The notes beneath the pieces were generated by a model that saw only the letters and a list, made by a program, of their open reading frames with translations, did no database searches and had not been told where the DNA came from. Source: Mycobacterium gordonae (GTDB lineage Bacteria > Actinomycetota > Actinomycetes > Mycobacteriales > Mycobacteriaceae). From it: 64,000 bases of DNA. How positions within the stretch are numbered: position 1 is the first letter of the stretch; every line of letters begins with the position of its first letter. Positions 49,785 through 59,058 of this stretch are shown piece after piece. The translations under genes and the position numbers were made by a program. The stretch spans positions 1 to 64,000 of the forward strand of contig NZ_LQOY01000216.1 of NCBI RefSeq assembly GCF_002101675.1, given 5' to 3'.

Positions 49785-50789
49785 TCAACGTTGCAGAGAT
49801 GATTTCCGCCAGGGTGGTATGCCTGTCTGGCCGTACAGTGCTCGCTGTAGGCGGCCGAGCGCCGGTGGCGGCGTCTCCGTGTGGTACTCGCGATACACAT
49901 TGAAGGCCACCATGACGTTGCCCATGAACTTGCTGTCGTCGTCGAGGCCCCTCATTCCCTCATCGAGGTATTCGTGGATTTCTTCGCCGGTCGCTCCTTC
50001 GGCGAGGCGCTTGTTGATCTCGCGGTACATCATCAGCGCCCATGAGGCACTAATTCGTGCGCGGTGTCTGTGGAACCAGAGTTCGCGGAATGCTCTGAGT
50101 TCAGGCGTGACGTCGACGTCGGTGAAGTAGGTGGAGGAGCCGGCGGGGATCTTCCAGGCCGAACGCCGCTTCGATCGTGTGGCCCATTTGCGGCCTACCG
50201 CGTGGGCTGATCCGCGCACGGAGATGGCGCCGGTGCCGTGGTTGTGGGCGGCGAGAGTTGGCCACAGGTAGAGCTCCGCAGTGACATGGCCGCCGGGCTC
50301 GAGGCGGATGGGGTTCGACAGGTCGAGCTTCAGATCCTTCGGATCGGTTTCTTTCTGAAGAAACTGCCAGGGCTGGAGTGTTGAGCGCCGTCGCCTTGGG
50401 GTCCAGCGATAGCGGCGCCGGACCTCGTAGGAGATGTTCTCGACCGAGACCGCTGTGCGGCCAACGTTGGTGACTCTTATTCGGCCATACTCGATGCCGA
50501 ACGAAGACATGCGGTCCATCCCGGATCGGGCGATGTCTGTGAAGGCGGGCCGTCCACGTGCCATTGTGCTCCACGTTTGTCGCCCGCCCTCATCGGCGTA
50601 GCAGAACACCAGCTGGACCTTGAGCCGCGCTCCGGAGAGCTTGTAGAGTGCGAGATTGGCCAGGAAACCGAGGAGCGCGACTGCTGCGCTGCAAATCGAG
50701 ACGATGAGCGCGGCGACGGACGTGCCGCTACTGGGATCAAGCACAGAGTCCGAGCCTACGTCGCGGGAGGGTATTCGCCGTACAGCCAC
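49785..50789 (-). CDS. One-TM protein of unknown function in the defence-like cluster
   Basis: 334-residue protein. One strong membrane helix near residues 24-48 (VAALIVSICSAAVALLGFLA) is followed by a basic, beta-rich domain (RIRVTNVGRTAVSVENISYE, LEPGGHVTAELYLW) and a helical C terminus (RARISASWALMMYREINKRL). The beta part resembles an immunoglobulin-like fold by pattern only. Membrane anchoring beside HEPN genes is seen in several abortive systems. Function unknown. Confidence 0.65.
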   Translation of the reverse strand: MAVRRIPSRDVGSDSVLDPSSGTSVAALIVSICSAAVALLGFLANLALYKLSGARLKVQLVFCYADEGGRQTWSTMARGRPAFTDIARSGMDRMSSFGIEYGRIRVTNVGRTAVSVENISYEVRRRYRWTPRRRRSTLQPWQFLQKETDPKDLKLDLSNPIRLEPGGHVTAELYLWPTLAAHNHGTGAISVRGSAHAVGRKWATRSKRRSAWKIPAGSSTYFTDVDVTPELRAFRELWFHRHRARISASWALMMYREINKRLAEGATGEEIHEYLDEGMRGLDDDSKFMGNVMVAFNVYREYHTETPPPALGRLQRALYGQTGIPPWRKSSLQR

Positions 50790-51007
50790 GCTCGTCGCGT
50801 GCTCGCACCCATTCGTGTTGTTGGTCGGCGCGCACCGCGGCAGCCGCCTTCTCCGCTTCGTCCGCGTCGAGCGCCGCCTGCTGGGGCACCAACATCCCCA
50901 ACGTCTACTTCCATGCCGCAGCCGCGGCAGTCAGCAGCGCGATTAGACACGAGAACTTGGCCAGGAATGCCGGTCCGCGGCGGTGTGGAATTCGAGTCAC
51001 CCGAACA

Positions 51008-53242
51008 CTATTCGGCACGGGAGCGGGAGTACGCATCGATCACGAAGGGGCTACGTAGGGCAGGCGCGCCGGTCACTCTGAAAACGGTGACTCCGAAAAC
51101 GGTGCTGCGTAAGATGCGCAGGGGTGTAGCGTGATTCAAGGCTGCCGTTTTCCCGGAGGGTGAGGCGGGTTGGCTCAAGAAGAAGTCGTTGATGACACCG
51201 TTGCGTTGAATCCGGTCGTACCGAGCCAGGCTATCCTCGCGGTAGTCTTCCATGTGCGTCGGTATCGTCGCACCCATTAACAGTGCTTTCAACGCCTCAT
51301 TGAGGCACCGGTACGCCAGCGTCTGCGCAAAAATCGATACCGATTGGCAACCGGCTTCTGAGACAGGCCCTCCGTGAATCGCACAGTTGCGCAACCGCTT
51401 CAGTCGACGCAGCTGGCGGTCGAACGTCTCGCCTTCTGCATCTAGGTGCCTGGACATCGAAGTCGGAGTTTCCAGTATGCTTTCGAGCTCTCCCAGTCCT
51501 CTCGCTAGCCTGTGGTCGGCGTCGGCATAGATCTTGTGCAGTTCGACGACATGGCCAGCCGCCGCGACGCGGTCGTATGCCGTGTGCGGTCCCATAGAAC
51601 TCTCTATCGCGGAACGAATTTGGTTGATGCGCTGCCTCAGGGCAGCATCTGGCTTGATGTCATTCACGCACCACTTGATTGCGAGTATTGAGAAGTTATT
51701 TATGAAATGAATTACACGACTGCGACTTTGGGCCTTCTTGAAGTAGTCAGACACGAAGTCGGACCAGTACGTCTTCCCACCGGTTGTCCAGGTGTTCATG
51801 TGCTCAATAGCGCGCACCGCGGCCATGACCGTAGCCTGAGGACCTTCGCGTACCGCCAGCGACAACGTCCTGTCCATCGCAATGACATCCTCAAGATCAT
51901 GGAGAGAGCCCGCATCAAGCGTCCGCTTGTTCGGCGCCATCTGCTCGACGTCGTAGCCGAAGCGATCGTGATCCGGGTAGTACATGTCCGGAATGTCTTC
52001 CTTTGGGCCCCAATCAAGGAGGGTAGAAGGACTTCTGCCGACAAAGAGAATCGCTCCGTTCATGGTCTGCCAAGAGCCCTTCTCGGTTCGGTTTGCCACC
52101 TTGAGCGCCTCAACGAGCGACCTGGCTCGGGATTCTGCTGCGTGGATCTCAATGTTAGGCAATACGACTCGCGCATACGCCTGGCGCCAGTCTGACTCCC
52201 AGGCCTGGTCGCCTTTGCGCAATGGGGCCGCCTCGGCTGGGGGGAGGTTGAGCAGCTCCACCGGCGAGACCTTGAAATTGCCAGCCGTTGACGGATCTCC
52301 GATCGCAGAAGTTAGAAATGCAGCGTTGTAGAACGTGACTTGGCCATGGCTAACCTCATTCTGCGGCAACGTCGCAGGTTCGAGTCGTAACCAGACGATG
52401 CAGTCGGCGCGTTCAGGCTCGCGAGTGAGAACGTTGCCACAAAGCTGCAATCGTCGCCAAAGCGGTTCCTTGCTTTTGTCTTTGGTGAGTGTCGGAGCAT
52501 GCTGGACCCCAGCCTCCGTGTCGAGCTCCTCCTGGACCCTGTCGAAGGAGTTCCCAACGAGGCCGCGCAAGTCTGCGAATAGGCCGAACGGCCCAAATAC
52601 ATCTAGGTTTCTGCGCTGGGCAATTGCGGCAAGCGTGTCCCGGCGGAATGCTATCTGGTCCACGGGACGCTTCACATTGTCAGCGGACGTCCAAAGGTCG
52701 TGCCATGCAGCGAGAATAGCTCCATGGGAGGCTAATTCGACGCTGAGCTGTTCGAGGCCTAGACGGATAGCTTCGCGCACATTGACGTCGAGAGTAAAGT
52801 GAACTTCTACTTTTGTCGTAGGCGGATGGGGGATCAACTTCTCCAGGCGTGAAGTGACCGATTGAGCGATGCCATCAGAGACGTTGTGCGGTAGTAGCTT
52901 TCGTAGGAAGGTCGCGATGGGCGATGCTGGCGTTGCGGGAGGAGTCGACGTTATGAGCATTGGAAACAGTAGTTCGATCTGAGCCGTAATCGTCTCGACA
53001 TGCCTGGTCAACTTTGGTCCCGTCTCTTTGACGCTGGCGCTGAAGTCAGCCATCACCTGTTTCCAGTCGGCATACTGCTGTGATACGAACTGACGGCTAT
53101 CGGTTATCCAGTCGGTGAGGTCTGCCGATGCGGCCGGCAACGTCATGGTGGCACCCGTGCTTGTGATCGGTTTGTCGTACTGAAGCTGCAGATTGAGTTC
53201 GTCGACTAACAGGCGCTCATTCGTCATCTTAAAGTTCGCCAT
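51008..53242 (-). CDS. 744-residue ApeA-like protein with C-terminal HEPN domain
   Basis: Large protein with an unrecognised N-terminal half (helical SADLTDWITDSRQFVSQQYA; beta-rich RADCIVWLRLEPATL) and a C-terminal HEPN module. The HEPN RNase motif Rx4H is in LRNCAIHGGPVS with Asn after the Arg, as in active HEPN ribonucleases, and is followed by helix IFAQTLAYRCLNEALKALL. ApeA-type proteins stop phage growth by cleaving tRNA. GAGGTG precedes ATG 53242. Base composition is visibly lower in GC than the flanking chromosome. It follows a second HEPN gene by 65 bases on the same strand. Confidence 0.72.
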   Translation of the reverse strand: MANFKMTNERLLVDELNLQLQYDKPITSTGATMTLPAASADLTDWITDSRQFVSQQYADWKQVMADFSASVKETGPKLTRHVETITAQIELLFPMLITSTPPATPASPIATFLRKLLPHNVSDGIAQSVTSRLEKLIPHPPTTKVEVHFTLDVNVREAIRLGLEQLSVELASHGAILAAWHDLWTSADNVKRPVDQIAFRRDTLAAIAQRRNLDVFGPFGLFADLRGLVGNSFDRVQEELDTEAGVQHAPTLTKDKSKEPLWRRLQLCGNVLTREPERADCIVWLRLEPATLPQNEVSHGQVTFYNAAFLTSAIGDPSTAGNFKVSPVELLNLPPAEAAPLRKGDQAWESDWRQAYARVVLPNIEIHAAESRARSLVEALKVANRTEKGSWQTMNGAILFVGRSPSTLLDWGPKEDIPDMYYPDHDRFGYDVEQMAPNKRTLDAGSLHDLEDVIAMDRTLSLAVREGPQATVMAAVRAIEHMNTWTTGGKTYWSDFVSDYFKKAQSRSRVIHFINNFSILAIKWCVNDIKPDAALRQRINQIRSAIESSMGPHTAYDRVAAAGHVVELHKIYADADHRLARGLGELESILETPTSMSRHLDAEGETFDRQLRRLKRLRNCAIHGGPVSEAGCQSVSIFAQTLAYRCLNEALKALLMGATIPTHMEDYREDSLARYDRIQRNGVINDFFLSQPASPSGKTAALNHATPLRILRSTVFGVTVFRVTGAPALRSPFVIDAYSRSRAE

Positions 53243-53307
53243 GATTCACACCTCATCGCCCAGGCAACGCGGACGGCCTTAGTTCGAGGTTGTCGCGGTC
53301 TGGTGCT

Positions 53308-54426
53308 TCAACCGTGCCAGCCCTCTTCTTGCCTTCGCCGATACTCGTCCTCGAGATAGCTGTCGATTTCGTATTGCTCGCGCGCGTCGATTTCTTCCTG
53401 CGTGGCCTCGAGAGTGATGTCACGAACATCGTCCATACCCTCAAGATCGAGTAAGTCGGCAGGTAGTGCCAAACGGCATACCCCGCAAGCAAATTGGCGG
53501 GCCTCGATAGTCACATCGACGAGGTGCCAGGCATCATGACCGATGTCGTCAGTTTCAGTGTACATCGTGCCCCGGTGTGTCACACCGTAGCCGAGCCATC
53601 CGTTGTATCCGCACGCTGGACATTCACGTCGCTCAGGATCGTAGTCTGGTGCGCTACTCATGGCCGGATCGTCGATCCCGGGGTCTCGGTCGGCGAGTTC
53701 TAGGAGTGCGTCGTCGCTGAAGCCCATCTGTGTTAGACGATCGAAGATGCGCCTGGCGGCGGCTTTAAGCTCTTCTAGCGCAAGCATTCTAGCCTGCTGC
53801 ACCTCTTTGAGTCTCTCGTCGACCTGAGCGAGCAAGTCTGCGCCCCAGAAGGTGGCTCGGTCGAGAGTGGCGTCATGGGCCGCGATGACTCCGAGAATTT
53901 CCTCGTTCAACCGGGTCATGATCGTGAGCGCTTCATTGAACGCCGTGTTATCGACCTGACCGCTATGCAGCGCGAGATTTCTTACGGTGAGCACCTTTTG
54001 GTCCGCTTGAGGGTTGAAGTTCACTGAATGTGAGTGCTTCAAGATCAGCAAACAGTCCCCAACCAGTTTCGTCTTCGCTTCGTGCGCCGACATACCCGGC
54101 ACCTGCACGCCCGAGTACATCAGGAGAGTCCTGGGATCCTTTTCAGCGATCAGCGTCGGTGAGATTAGTGTGAGTGCCGCCTTCGCCAACAGTTCAACGG
54201 AGGTGCCTATCGAGGCGGCTCGGTCGAGCTGATCGAGCGGTTCCTCAGCGGCGGCCAGCGCGCGTCGGGCGTGCATAGCCGCCACGGTGAACAAATGCTT
54301 CGGGAGATCCTCATGGGCTAGCCCGCGCCCGATGCCGGGCCATATCGTCCGTGTCGGCGACGGTGATGACGCTACTGGTGTTGACTGCGGTGCCGGTGGC
54401 GTCGTCACTGTGCACCCCGAGACCAA
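53308..54426 (-). CDS. HEPN plus zinc-ribbon protein
   Basis: 372-residue protein. The N-terminal 200 residues are helical and contain the HEPN Rx4H motif VRNLALHSGQVD. A zinc ribbon follows: ECPACGYNGWLGYG and, 45 residues on, FACGVCRLALP. The C terminus is Glu-rich (EQYEIDSYLEDEYRRRQEEG). A metal-stabilised sensor domain with an RNase HEPN domain is inferred. The listed TTG start gives a low-complexity 35-residue leader; GTG 54408 or ATG 54279 are alternatives. It is the first long gene of the minus-strand cluster. Confidence 0.65.
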   Translation of the reverse strand: MVSGCTVTTPPAPQSTPVASSPSPTRTIWPGIGRGLAHEDLPKHLFTVAAMHARRALAAAEEPLDQLDRAASIGTSVELLAKAALTLISPTLIAEKDPRTLLMYSGVQVPGMSAHEAKTKLVGDCLLILKHSHSVNFNPQADQKVLTVRNLALHSGQVDNTAFNEALTIMTRLNEEILGVIAAHDATLDRATFWGADLLAQVDERLKEVQQARMLALEELKAAARRIFDRLTQMGFSDDALLELADRDPGIDDPAMSSAPDYDPERRECPACGYNGWLGYGVTHRGTMYTETDDIGHDAWHLVDVTIEARQFACGVCRLALPADLLDLEGMDDVRDITLEATQEEIDAREQYEIDSYLEDEYRRRQEEGWHG

Positions 54427-54545
54427 GAAAGTCGCTCGTCGAGTAGCCCATTTACGCTCGTAGGTTCACCGCCGTGCTCGCGGACCGACCAGCGCAACGC
54501 CTTCGACAGCCGGCGTTCCTCATCGATCGCGTCGAGATCATGCAT
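54405..54545 (-). CDS. Small helical ORF upstream of the HEPN-ZnR gene
   Basis: 46 codons from ATG 54545: MHDLDAIDEERRLSKALRWS, then EHGGEPTSVNGLLDERLSW. This resembles the short acidic helical proteins with a final LLDERL motif that are frequent in actinobacteria. It overlaps the HEPN-ZnR frame by 22 bases and may be coupled to it. Too short for a firm call. Confidence 0.35.
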   Translation of the reverse strand: MHDLDAIDEERRLSKALRWSVREHGGEPTSVNGLLDERLSWSRGAQ

Positions 54546-55298
54546 AGCCGCTAAGCCTAACGGTGTCAGCGTGTTGGGTGTCGGAAATATTCGGGCGCAC
54601 CGCGCGCCACTGAGGAAACCCAAAGTTTGATGCTCTGCATGAGCGGCCCTGACCGTGAGGCCGCGCCGAGCTGCGGCACGGTCGTGAAGAGCAACCACGA
54701 CGGTTTCGTGCGTGCAGAGCAGGCATCGTCAGCGACTTCTACTGCGACGAGGCTGAACCGCCCGACTACTGCTGGGTCTGGATCGAGTGCAAAGGATGGG
54801 CCGGAGTCCCAGGGATTCGTCCGGCATACGCCTTCCCGGTGGTGTAGCACATCTGATCAGCGGGGCGAAATGCGCCGCGGCACACAGCTTGTCGGTACCC
54901 GCGCGCAGCCTCGAGCCGGTGATGACCAACATCGCCGAACTCGCGGCCTGCGGGGGTTTCCTGGAAGTCGCGGTGGCCGGCCAGATCAGTCACTGCGGCC
55001 AGCAATAGTTCAACGAGTCGGTGGCCTCTGCTCAAAACCGCTACCTGACTAGGAGATTCGCCTGGGACAAGCCACCGCGGGGCATCGATCGCGGAATTGA
55101 TGGCCGCGACCCTCAGCCACTGGGCGCTGTTGGCGTTCCACCCACCTGGAAGCCCCAGGGAAACCGCTTCCGCCGCTTGCGGTCGGCGGCGGCCGATCAC
55201 GAACCGGGACCGCCGGGACATCATGCGGGTGCCGTTCTAGAACATCGCGGTGACCACCGCGAAAATAGTTTGCGCCGTCCCTCCTTTACGGAGGATCA
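54546..55298. other. Gene-poor stretch
   Basis: About 750 bases between the minus-strand cluster and the plus-strand PIN-like gene. Frames on both strands are broken or compositionally poor; a short plus frame (YCDEAEPPDYCWVWIECKGW near 54740-54840) may be a degraded gene. GGAGG at 55290 is the ribosome site of the next gene. Confidence 0.4.
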
Positions 55299-56465
55299 TT
55301 GTCGACGTTCAGCCATGCGCAAGAGGGGATGGGGCTGTTGCCCACTGCCTACGGAGTCCGCGCCGGCGTCGTCTGGCCCAGCGATCTGGCCCTGCCGTCC
55401 AGGCCGCCAGCTCTCGTGTACCTGGACACATTCGCCTACATCAACCTGGCGAAAGTCGCGGTGGGGACCGCTCCACCCGGCTACAAGGACCTCTTCGCGG
55501 CCTGTCGGCAGGCGCTGGCCGACGGCCGCGCGATGTTCCCGCTGTCGTCGACGCACGTCCTGGAGATCTACAAAATCGCCAGCGTCGCGCAGCGCCGGGA
55601 CGTCGTAGCGGTGATGGAGGAATTGTCCGAGTTCAACTTCCTCCTCGGACGCCCCCAGATCATGGAGCTCGAGTTCGAAGCCGCGCTCAACGATCTGCCG
55701 ACCATGACGATCGCCCCGCAGGGCCACATCCCGCTTGTCGGAACGCACATGCTGCATGCATTCGGCAAGAAGGGCGGCATCGTCTTCGACGGAACCACCG
55801 CAGAGGAAGCATCGTGGTGGGCCGAAAAGATCTGTCACGACATGGGTATAGACACAGGCGCTGACCCAATGGCGAGCCTGAATCGGTGGGCGATGCGCCA
55901 GTTGGTCACCGGACCCGACGACCACGATGACCCCGCCCTGCTCCGGGCCGGATACAGCCTCGACGGCTGGCGCGACATGCTCAAGCAGCGGGCCAAGCGG
56001 GAGAACGACCTCGTCAGCAAGCTGGATGCGGATCCAGCGCTTCGGCAGACTAAGTTGCGCGACGTGATCAACGCCAACGAGCTGTACGTCGAGCTCGGAC
56101 ACCTGGTCGACCGGGCCCAGACAGCCACGGGACTGGCGCTGTCCCAGATTCTCGAGATCCAGGATCCCCCGAAGTCTGAATGCCTCGCCAAGATAAGGAA
56201 TTTCAACGACGGGATGCCCTCAACCCGCGTCGCCGCGTCGGTAAAGGAGCGATACCACAGCGATCGTCGCCACGCATGGACGACGAACGACCTTCAGGAC
56301 ATCGACGCCCTCGCGATCGCGATGCCCTATTGCGATGCGGCCTTCATCGATAAGGCCGCCCGAAACCAGCTGGTGAGCAGCCGCGAGCTCAAGTTCTTCG
56401 AGACTTTCCTTCCTCGGCGCCCAGGGGATCTGATGGACTGGCTTGCCGGTCTGCCGACGCCGTAG
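55299..56465 (+). CDS. PIN-like nuclease domain protein
   Basis: 388-residue protein. PIN-type acidic residues are distributed as Asp in LVYLDTFAYINLAKVA, Glu in SSTHVLEIYKIASV, and Asp residues in LQDIDALAIAMPYCDAAFID, the usual PIN order with a long helical insert between. It therefore probably is a metal-dependent RNase. TTG 55299 follows GGAGG by four bases. No antitoxin-like gene is adjacent, so it may be a single-gene defence protein or act with the 49-codon frame downstream. Confidence 0.7.
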   Translation: MSTFSHAQEGMGLLPTAYGVRAGVVWPSDLALPSRPPALVYLDTFAYINLAKVAVGTAPPGYKDLFAACRQALADGRAMFPLSSTHVLEIYKIASVAQRRDVVAVMEELSEFNFLLGRPQIMELEFEAALNDLPTMTIAPQGHIPLVGTHMLHAFGKKGGIVFDGTTAEEASWWAEKICHDMGIDTGADPMASLNRWAMRQLVTGPDDHDDPALLRAGYSLDGWRDMLKQRAKRENDLVSKLDADPALRQTKLRDVINANELYVELGHLVDRAQTATGLALSQILEIQDPPKSECLAKIRNFNDGMPSTRVAASVKERYHSDRRHAWTTNDLQDIDALAIAMPYCDAAFIDKAARNQLVSSRELKFFETFLPRRPGDLMDWLAGLPTP

Positions 56466-56528
56466 GCGGCTAGCACTCGCGCCAATGTGAGTAGAAAGCC
56501 GCTGTGCCGCTTGGCCTTCTAGCGTTTG

Positions 56529-56678
56529 ATGCCTGACCTATCCCACTCCGCGTCCACCCCGGACCCCTCGATACATCAGGCGCTGGCCGAGTCCAACAAT
56601 CCTTGGCGTTCACCCGCGCAGTATCTTGAGGCGCTCCGCGCAGCCAATGCCCACGAAGATGCACGGGCCGACCGGTGA
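56529..56678 (+). CDS. 49-codon small ORF
   Basis: ATG 56529 encodes MPDLSHSASTPDPSIHQALA, then ESNNPWRSPAQYLEALRAAN. It is hydrophilic and helical at its end, and no ribosome site is obvious. It lies 63 bases after the PIN-like gene on the same strand. Composition is protein-like, but expression is unproven. Confidence 0.35.
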   Translation: MPDLSHSASTPDPSIHQALAESNNPWRSPAQYLEALRAANAHEDARADR

Positions 56679-56724
56679 CAAGAATCAACTGCGATGCTCC
56701 GGAGGGCCCGGTAGGCAGTCGATA

Positions 56725-56737
56725 CGTCACTGTGACG
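56725..56737. promoter_or_regulatory. Palindrome CGTCAC-T-GTGACG
   Basis: Perfect 6-bp arms with one central base in an AT-richer intergenic stretch (56679-56890) that has no convincing gene. It could be a regulator site; no start codon lies close enough to assign a target. Confidence 0.3.
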
Positions 56738-56890
56738 CTTATGTACGGTCAATCCTGCTGTGTGGCATCATGTTTCGCGAAATTAGATAGATATCCTATT
56801 GTTATTCGATCACGAGCTACCGCTTCCGGCATCGCCCATTCACTGCGGGGCTTGCAAGCAAACTCTCCCACTACCGAGCCGTTTTCATTG

Positions 56891-57919
56891 CTAGGCAACA
56901 TTGTTAGCGATCGCAATGCTGTCAACCACGCGGCCGGGAAGGTCGTTGCGGATTCTCCGGCCCTCGGCTGTGGAAAGAAAACTCGTGAGCAAATCGGGAC
57001 GTTCCGGGGCGCCGAGTGGTACCGGTTCGAGGCGACGCCAGCCCCGAGCTGACACCGTTTTGACGGCAGTCAAGTAGGTGCGCTCATTCATACGGCCAAG
57101 AGTGCGCGCTCGCATCAGCAGTGCTGCGAGGGACACCTGCCAGCACTGCTTGAGAGCGAACAGTCGTGGCCAATCGACGGTTGTTGGTAGTTGATCGCGA
57201 ATCTCATTGGCGGGCATCAGAAAAGCCGCGGCGAACTGATGTGCCTGGGTCTCGACTTGCTTCATGCCCCAGATCTGTTCACCGTGCATGACGAGGTGGC
57301 CAAGCTCGTGGGAGCCATCAAAACGGGATCGCGCCCGATCAGCCTTGTCGCTACCCAGCACCACCACCGGATGATCGGGAAAAGGCAGCGAAAATGCATC
57401 GACGTCGGCGCTGTCGAGCGGAAGCCGTGTGACGACGATGCCATGCGCTTCCAGAAGTCGCACCACGTCATCAATGGGACCGCGTGGCAGATCCCATGAA
57501 ATGCGAACGCGGTGCGCGATGGCTTCAATGTCCTCGATCGGAGCATCTAGGGCCGTTACCCGAAGCTTGGGAACGTCGAGCGATGGAAATCTGCCGGCTG
57601 CTGCCGCGGCGGTGGCCAGATCATGCGCGACATGGGCGACAGCACGTGCCCGGCGACGATCCGTCACGTTGGTACGGCGTAGCGCCCTGAAAAAGCCTTC
57701 GTGTGTTTCGGCGAGAGGGCGAGCGAAGAATCCCACCGGCACGGCCAAGGCGGCACCCAGTGCACCAAGGGTTTCCGGGCTGGGCCGAGTTGCCCCACTC
57801 TCGAACTGGCTAATCGCCGCCGGGGACAAGCCGACCTTGGTAGCTAACTGGTTCTGACTGAGTCCGATCAGCTCGCGGCCGACGCGGAGCCGGATCGGTT
57901 CGAACGTCGATGCATCCAT
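56891..57919 (-). CDS. XRE-ImmA/IrrE metallopeptidase regulator
   Basis: 342-residue protein. Residues 7-60 are an XRE helix-turn-helix (RVGRELIGLSQNQLATKVGL, SPAAISQFESGATRPSPETL). The C-terminal half is an ImmA/IrrE zinc peptidase with HELGHLVMH (HExxH) and the downstream EAQ-like ETQAHQFAAAFLMP. Such fusions sense damage or phage and relieve repression. It diverges from the CBASS operon, with an XRE-type palindrome 10 bases upstream of its start, so it may regulate CBASS expression. Confidence 0.87.
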   Translation of the reverse strand: MDASTFEPIRLRVGRELIGLSQNQLATKVGLSPAAISQFESGATRPSPETLGALGAALAVPVGFFARPLAETHEGFFRALRRTNVTDRRRARAVAHVAHDLATAAAAAGRFPSLDVPKLRVTALDAPIEDIEAIAHRVRISWDLPRGPIDDVVRLLEAHGIVVTRLPLDSADVDAFSLPFPDHPVVVLGSDKADRARSRFDGSHELGHLVMHGEQIWGMKQVETQAHQFAAAFLMPANEIRDQLPTTVDWPRLFALKQCWQVSLAALLMRARTLGRMNERTYLTAVKTVSARGWRRLEPVPLGAPERPDLLTSFLSTAEGRRIRNDLPGRVVDSIAIANNVA

Positions 57920-57929
57920 TAGTCCTGCA

Positions 57930-57944
57930 CTTCACTGCGTGAAG
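57930..57944. promoter_or_regulatory. Operator-like palindrome between XRE-ImmA and CBASS
   Basis: CTTCAC-TGC-GTGAAG has perfect 6-bp arms and starts 11 bases upstream of the XRE-ImmA ATG. CCTGCACTT (57924-57932) and its complement AAGTGCAGG (58042-58050, close to the CBASS start) form a second, wider inverted pair across the divergent promoter. Confidence 0.5.
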
Positions 57945-58078
57945 GCTACTGAGCCTCGCATGAGTACATCCTAGCTGCAGGTTCGTCGCGATTCGCGGAT
58001 TCGCCCTCAGAACTCGATACAGAATAATATGTGCTAAAATTAAGTGCAGGATATACCAAGCGCCCTGGGGAGGCAGCA

Positions 58079-59056
58079 TTGACGACACCGATGCCTGACC
58101 CCCCGATGACCCCTGGCCGCTTCCAGATCCTGTCGCTGGATGGTGGAGGCCTGCGCGGCATGTACACGGCCGCGGTGCTGGCGCGCCTTGAAGAGGACCT
58201 CGGGATCCGCATCGTTGACCACTTCGATCTGATCGCCGGAACCTCCACGGGTGGCATCATCGCGCTGGGCTTGGGCCTGGGTATGACACCGCGCGACATC
58301 CTGGAGTTCTACGTCGCACATGGTCCACGGATCTTCCGGGACCGGACCCGGCTGCGGTCGCTGAGACGGATTTCGCGCACGAAATACTCCGCCGCGCCGC
58401 TGCGCGCCGCCCTTGGAGAGGTTCTCGGCGATCGCCTGTTCGGGCACAGCACGAAGCGATTGCTCATCACTTCGTACGACATCGGTGTCGATGACGTCCA
58501 TCTGTTCCGCACGCCACATTTGACAACGCTGGTCCGCGACTGGCGTGAGAAGGCCGTCGATGTCGCCATGGCCACCACGGCTGCCCCTACGTACTTCCCC
58601 GGCAAGGCGCTCGCCGGCGCGCGGCTGATCGACGGCGGTATCTGGGCGAATAACCCATCCATGGTGGCTCTCACTGAGGCCATTGGCCCGCTCGGCTTAC
58701 CCCTTGAGGCTGTGCGCATCTTCAGCGTGGGCACGACGACCGACCTGCCCCACCGCAGCCGGCGGCTCGACCGAGGCGGACTCATCCCGTGGGCCCTCGA
58801 CGCCGTCGATGTACTCATGCGTGCCCAAAGCGACTGCGCCACCAAGCAGATCCGCCACTTCCTGGGACAGGATCATGTACTGCGGGTCAACTCCACCGTG
58901 CCGACCGGGCTCGTCAAGCTCGATTCGGTCGACGCGGACGGCCTAATTGGCCGAGCCGGACACGAAAGCCGCCTCACATCACCGGAATTCACCCGAACCT
59001 TCGCCGACCACGCAGCCCCCCAATACATCCCGTACCACTCCCCCAAGGAGAAATAA
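58079..59056 (+). CDS. capV: CBASS effector: patatin-like phospholipase (CapV type)
   Basis: 325-residue patatin-like phospholipase. The oxyanion loop is SLDGGGLRGMYTA, the nucleophile elbow is IAGTSTGGIIALG and the catalytic Asp is in LIDGGIWANNPSM. In CBASS, cyclic nucleotides switch this enzyme on to degrade the inner membrane and kill the infected cell. TTG 58079 follows GGGGAGG by five bases; an upstream GTG (58031) has no ribosome site. The CD-NTase start comes two bases after its stop. Confidence 0.9.
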   Translation: MTTPMPDPPMTPGRFQILSLDGGGLRGMYTAAVLARLEEDLGIRIVDHFDLIAGTSTGGIIALGLGLGMTPRDILEFYVAHGPRIFRDRTRLRSLRRISRTKYSAAPLRAALGEVLGDRLFGHSTKRLLITSYDIGVDDVHLFRTPHLTTLVRDWREKAVDVAMATTAAPTYFPGKALAGARLIDGGIWANNPSMVALTEAIGPLGLPLEAVRIFSVGTTTDLPHRSRRLDRGGLIPWALDAVDVLMRAQSDCATKQIRHFLGQDHVLRVNSTVPTGLVKLDSVDADGLIGRAGHESRLTSPEFTRTFADHAAPQYIPYHSPKEK

Positions 59057-59058
59057 AC

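Noticed and set aside
54766..55224. 152-codon minus-strand frame as a gene
   Set aside because: No start signal, no recognisable motif and broken partners on the other strand; kept as gene-poor region.
56675..57052. 125-codon plus-strand frame
   Set aside because: Its second half is antisense to the XRE-ImmA gene and it lacks a ribosome site and motifs.
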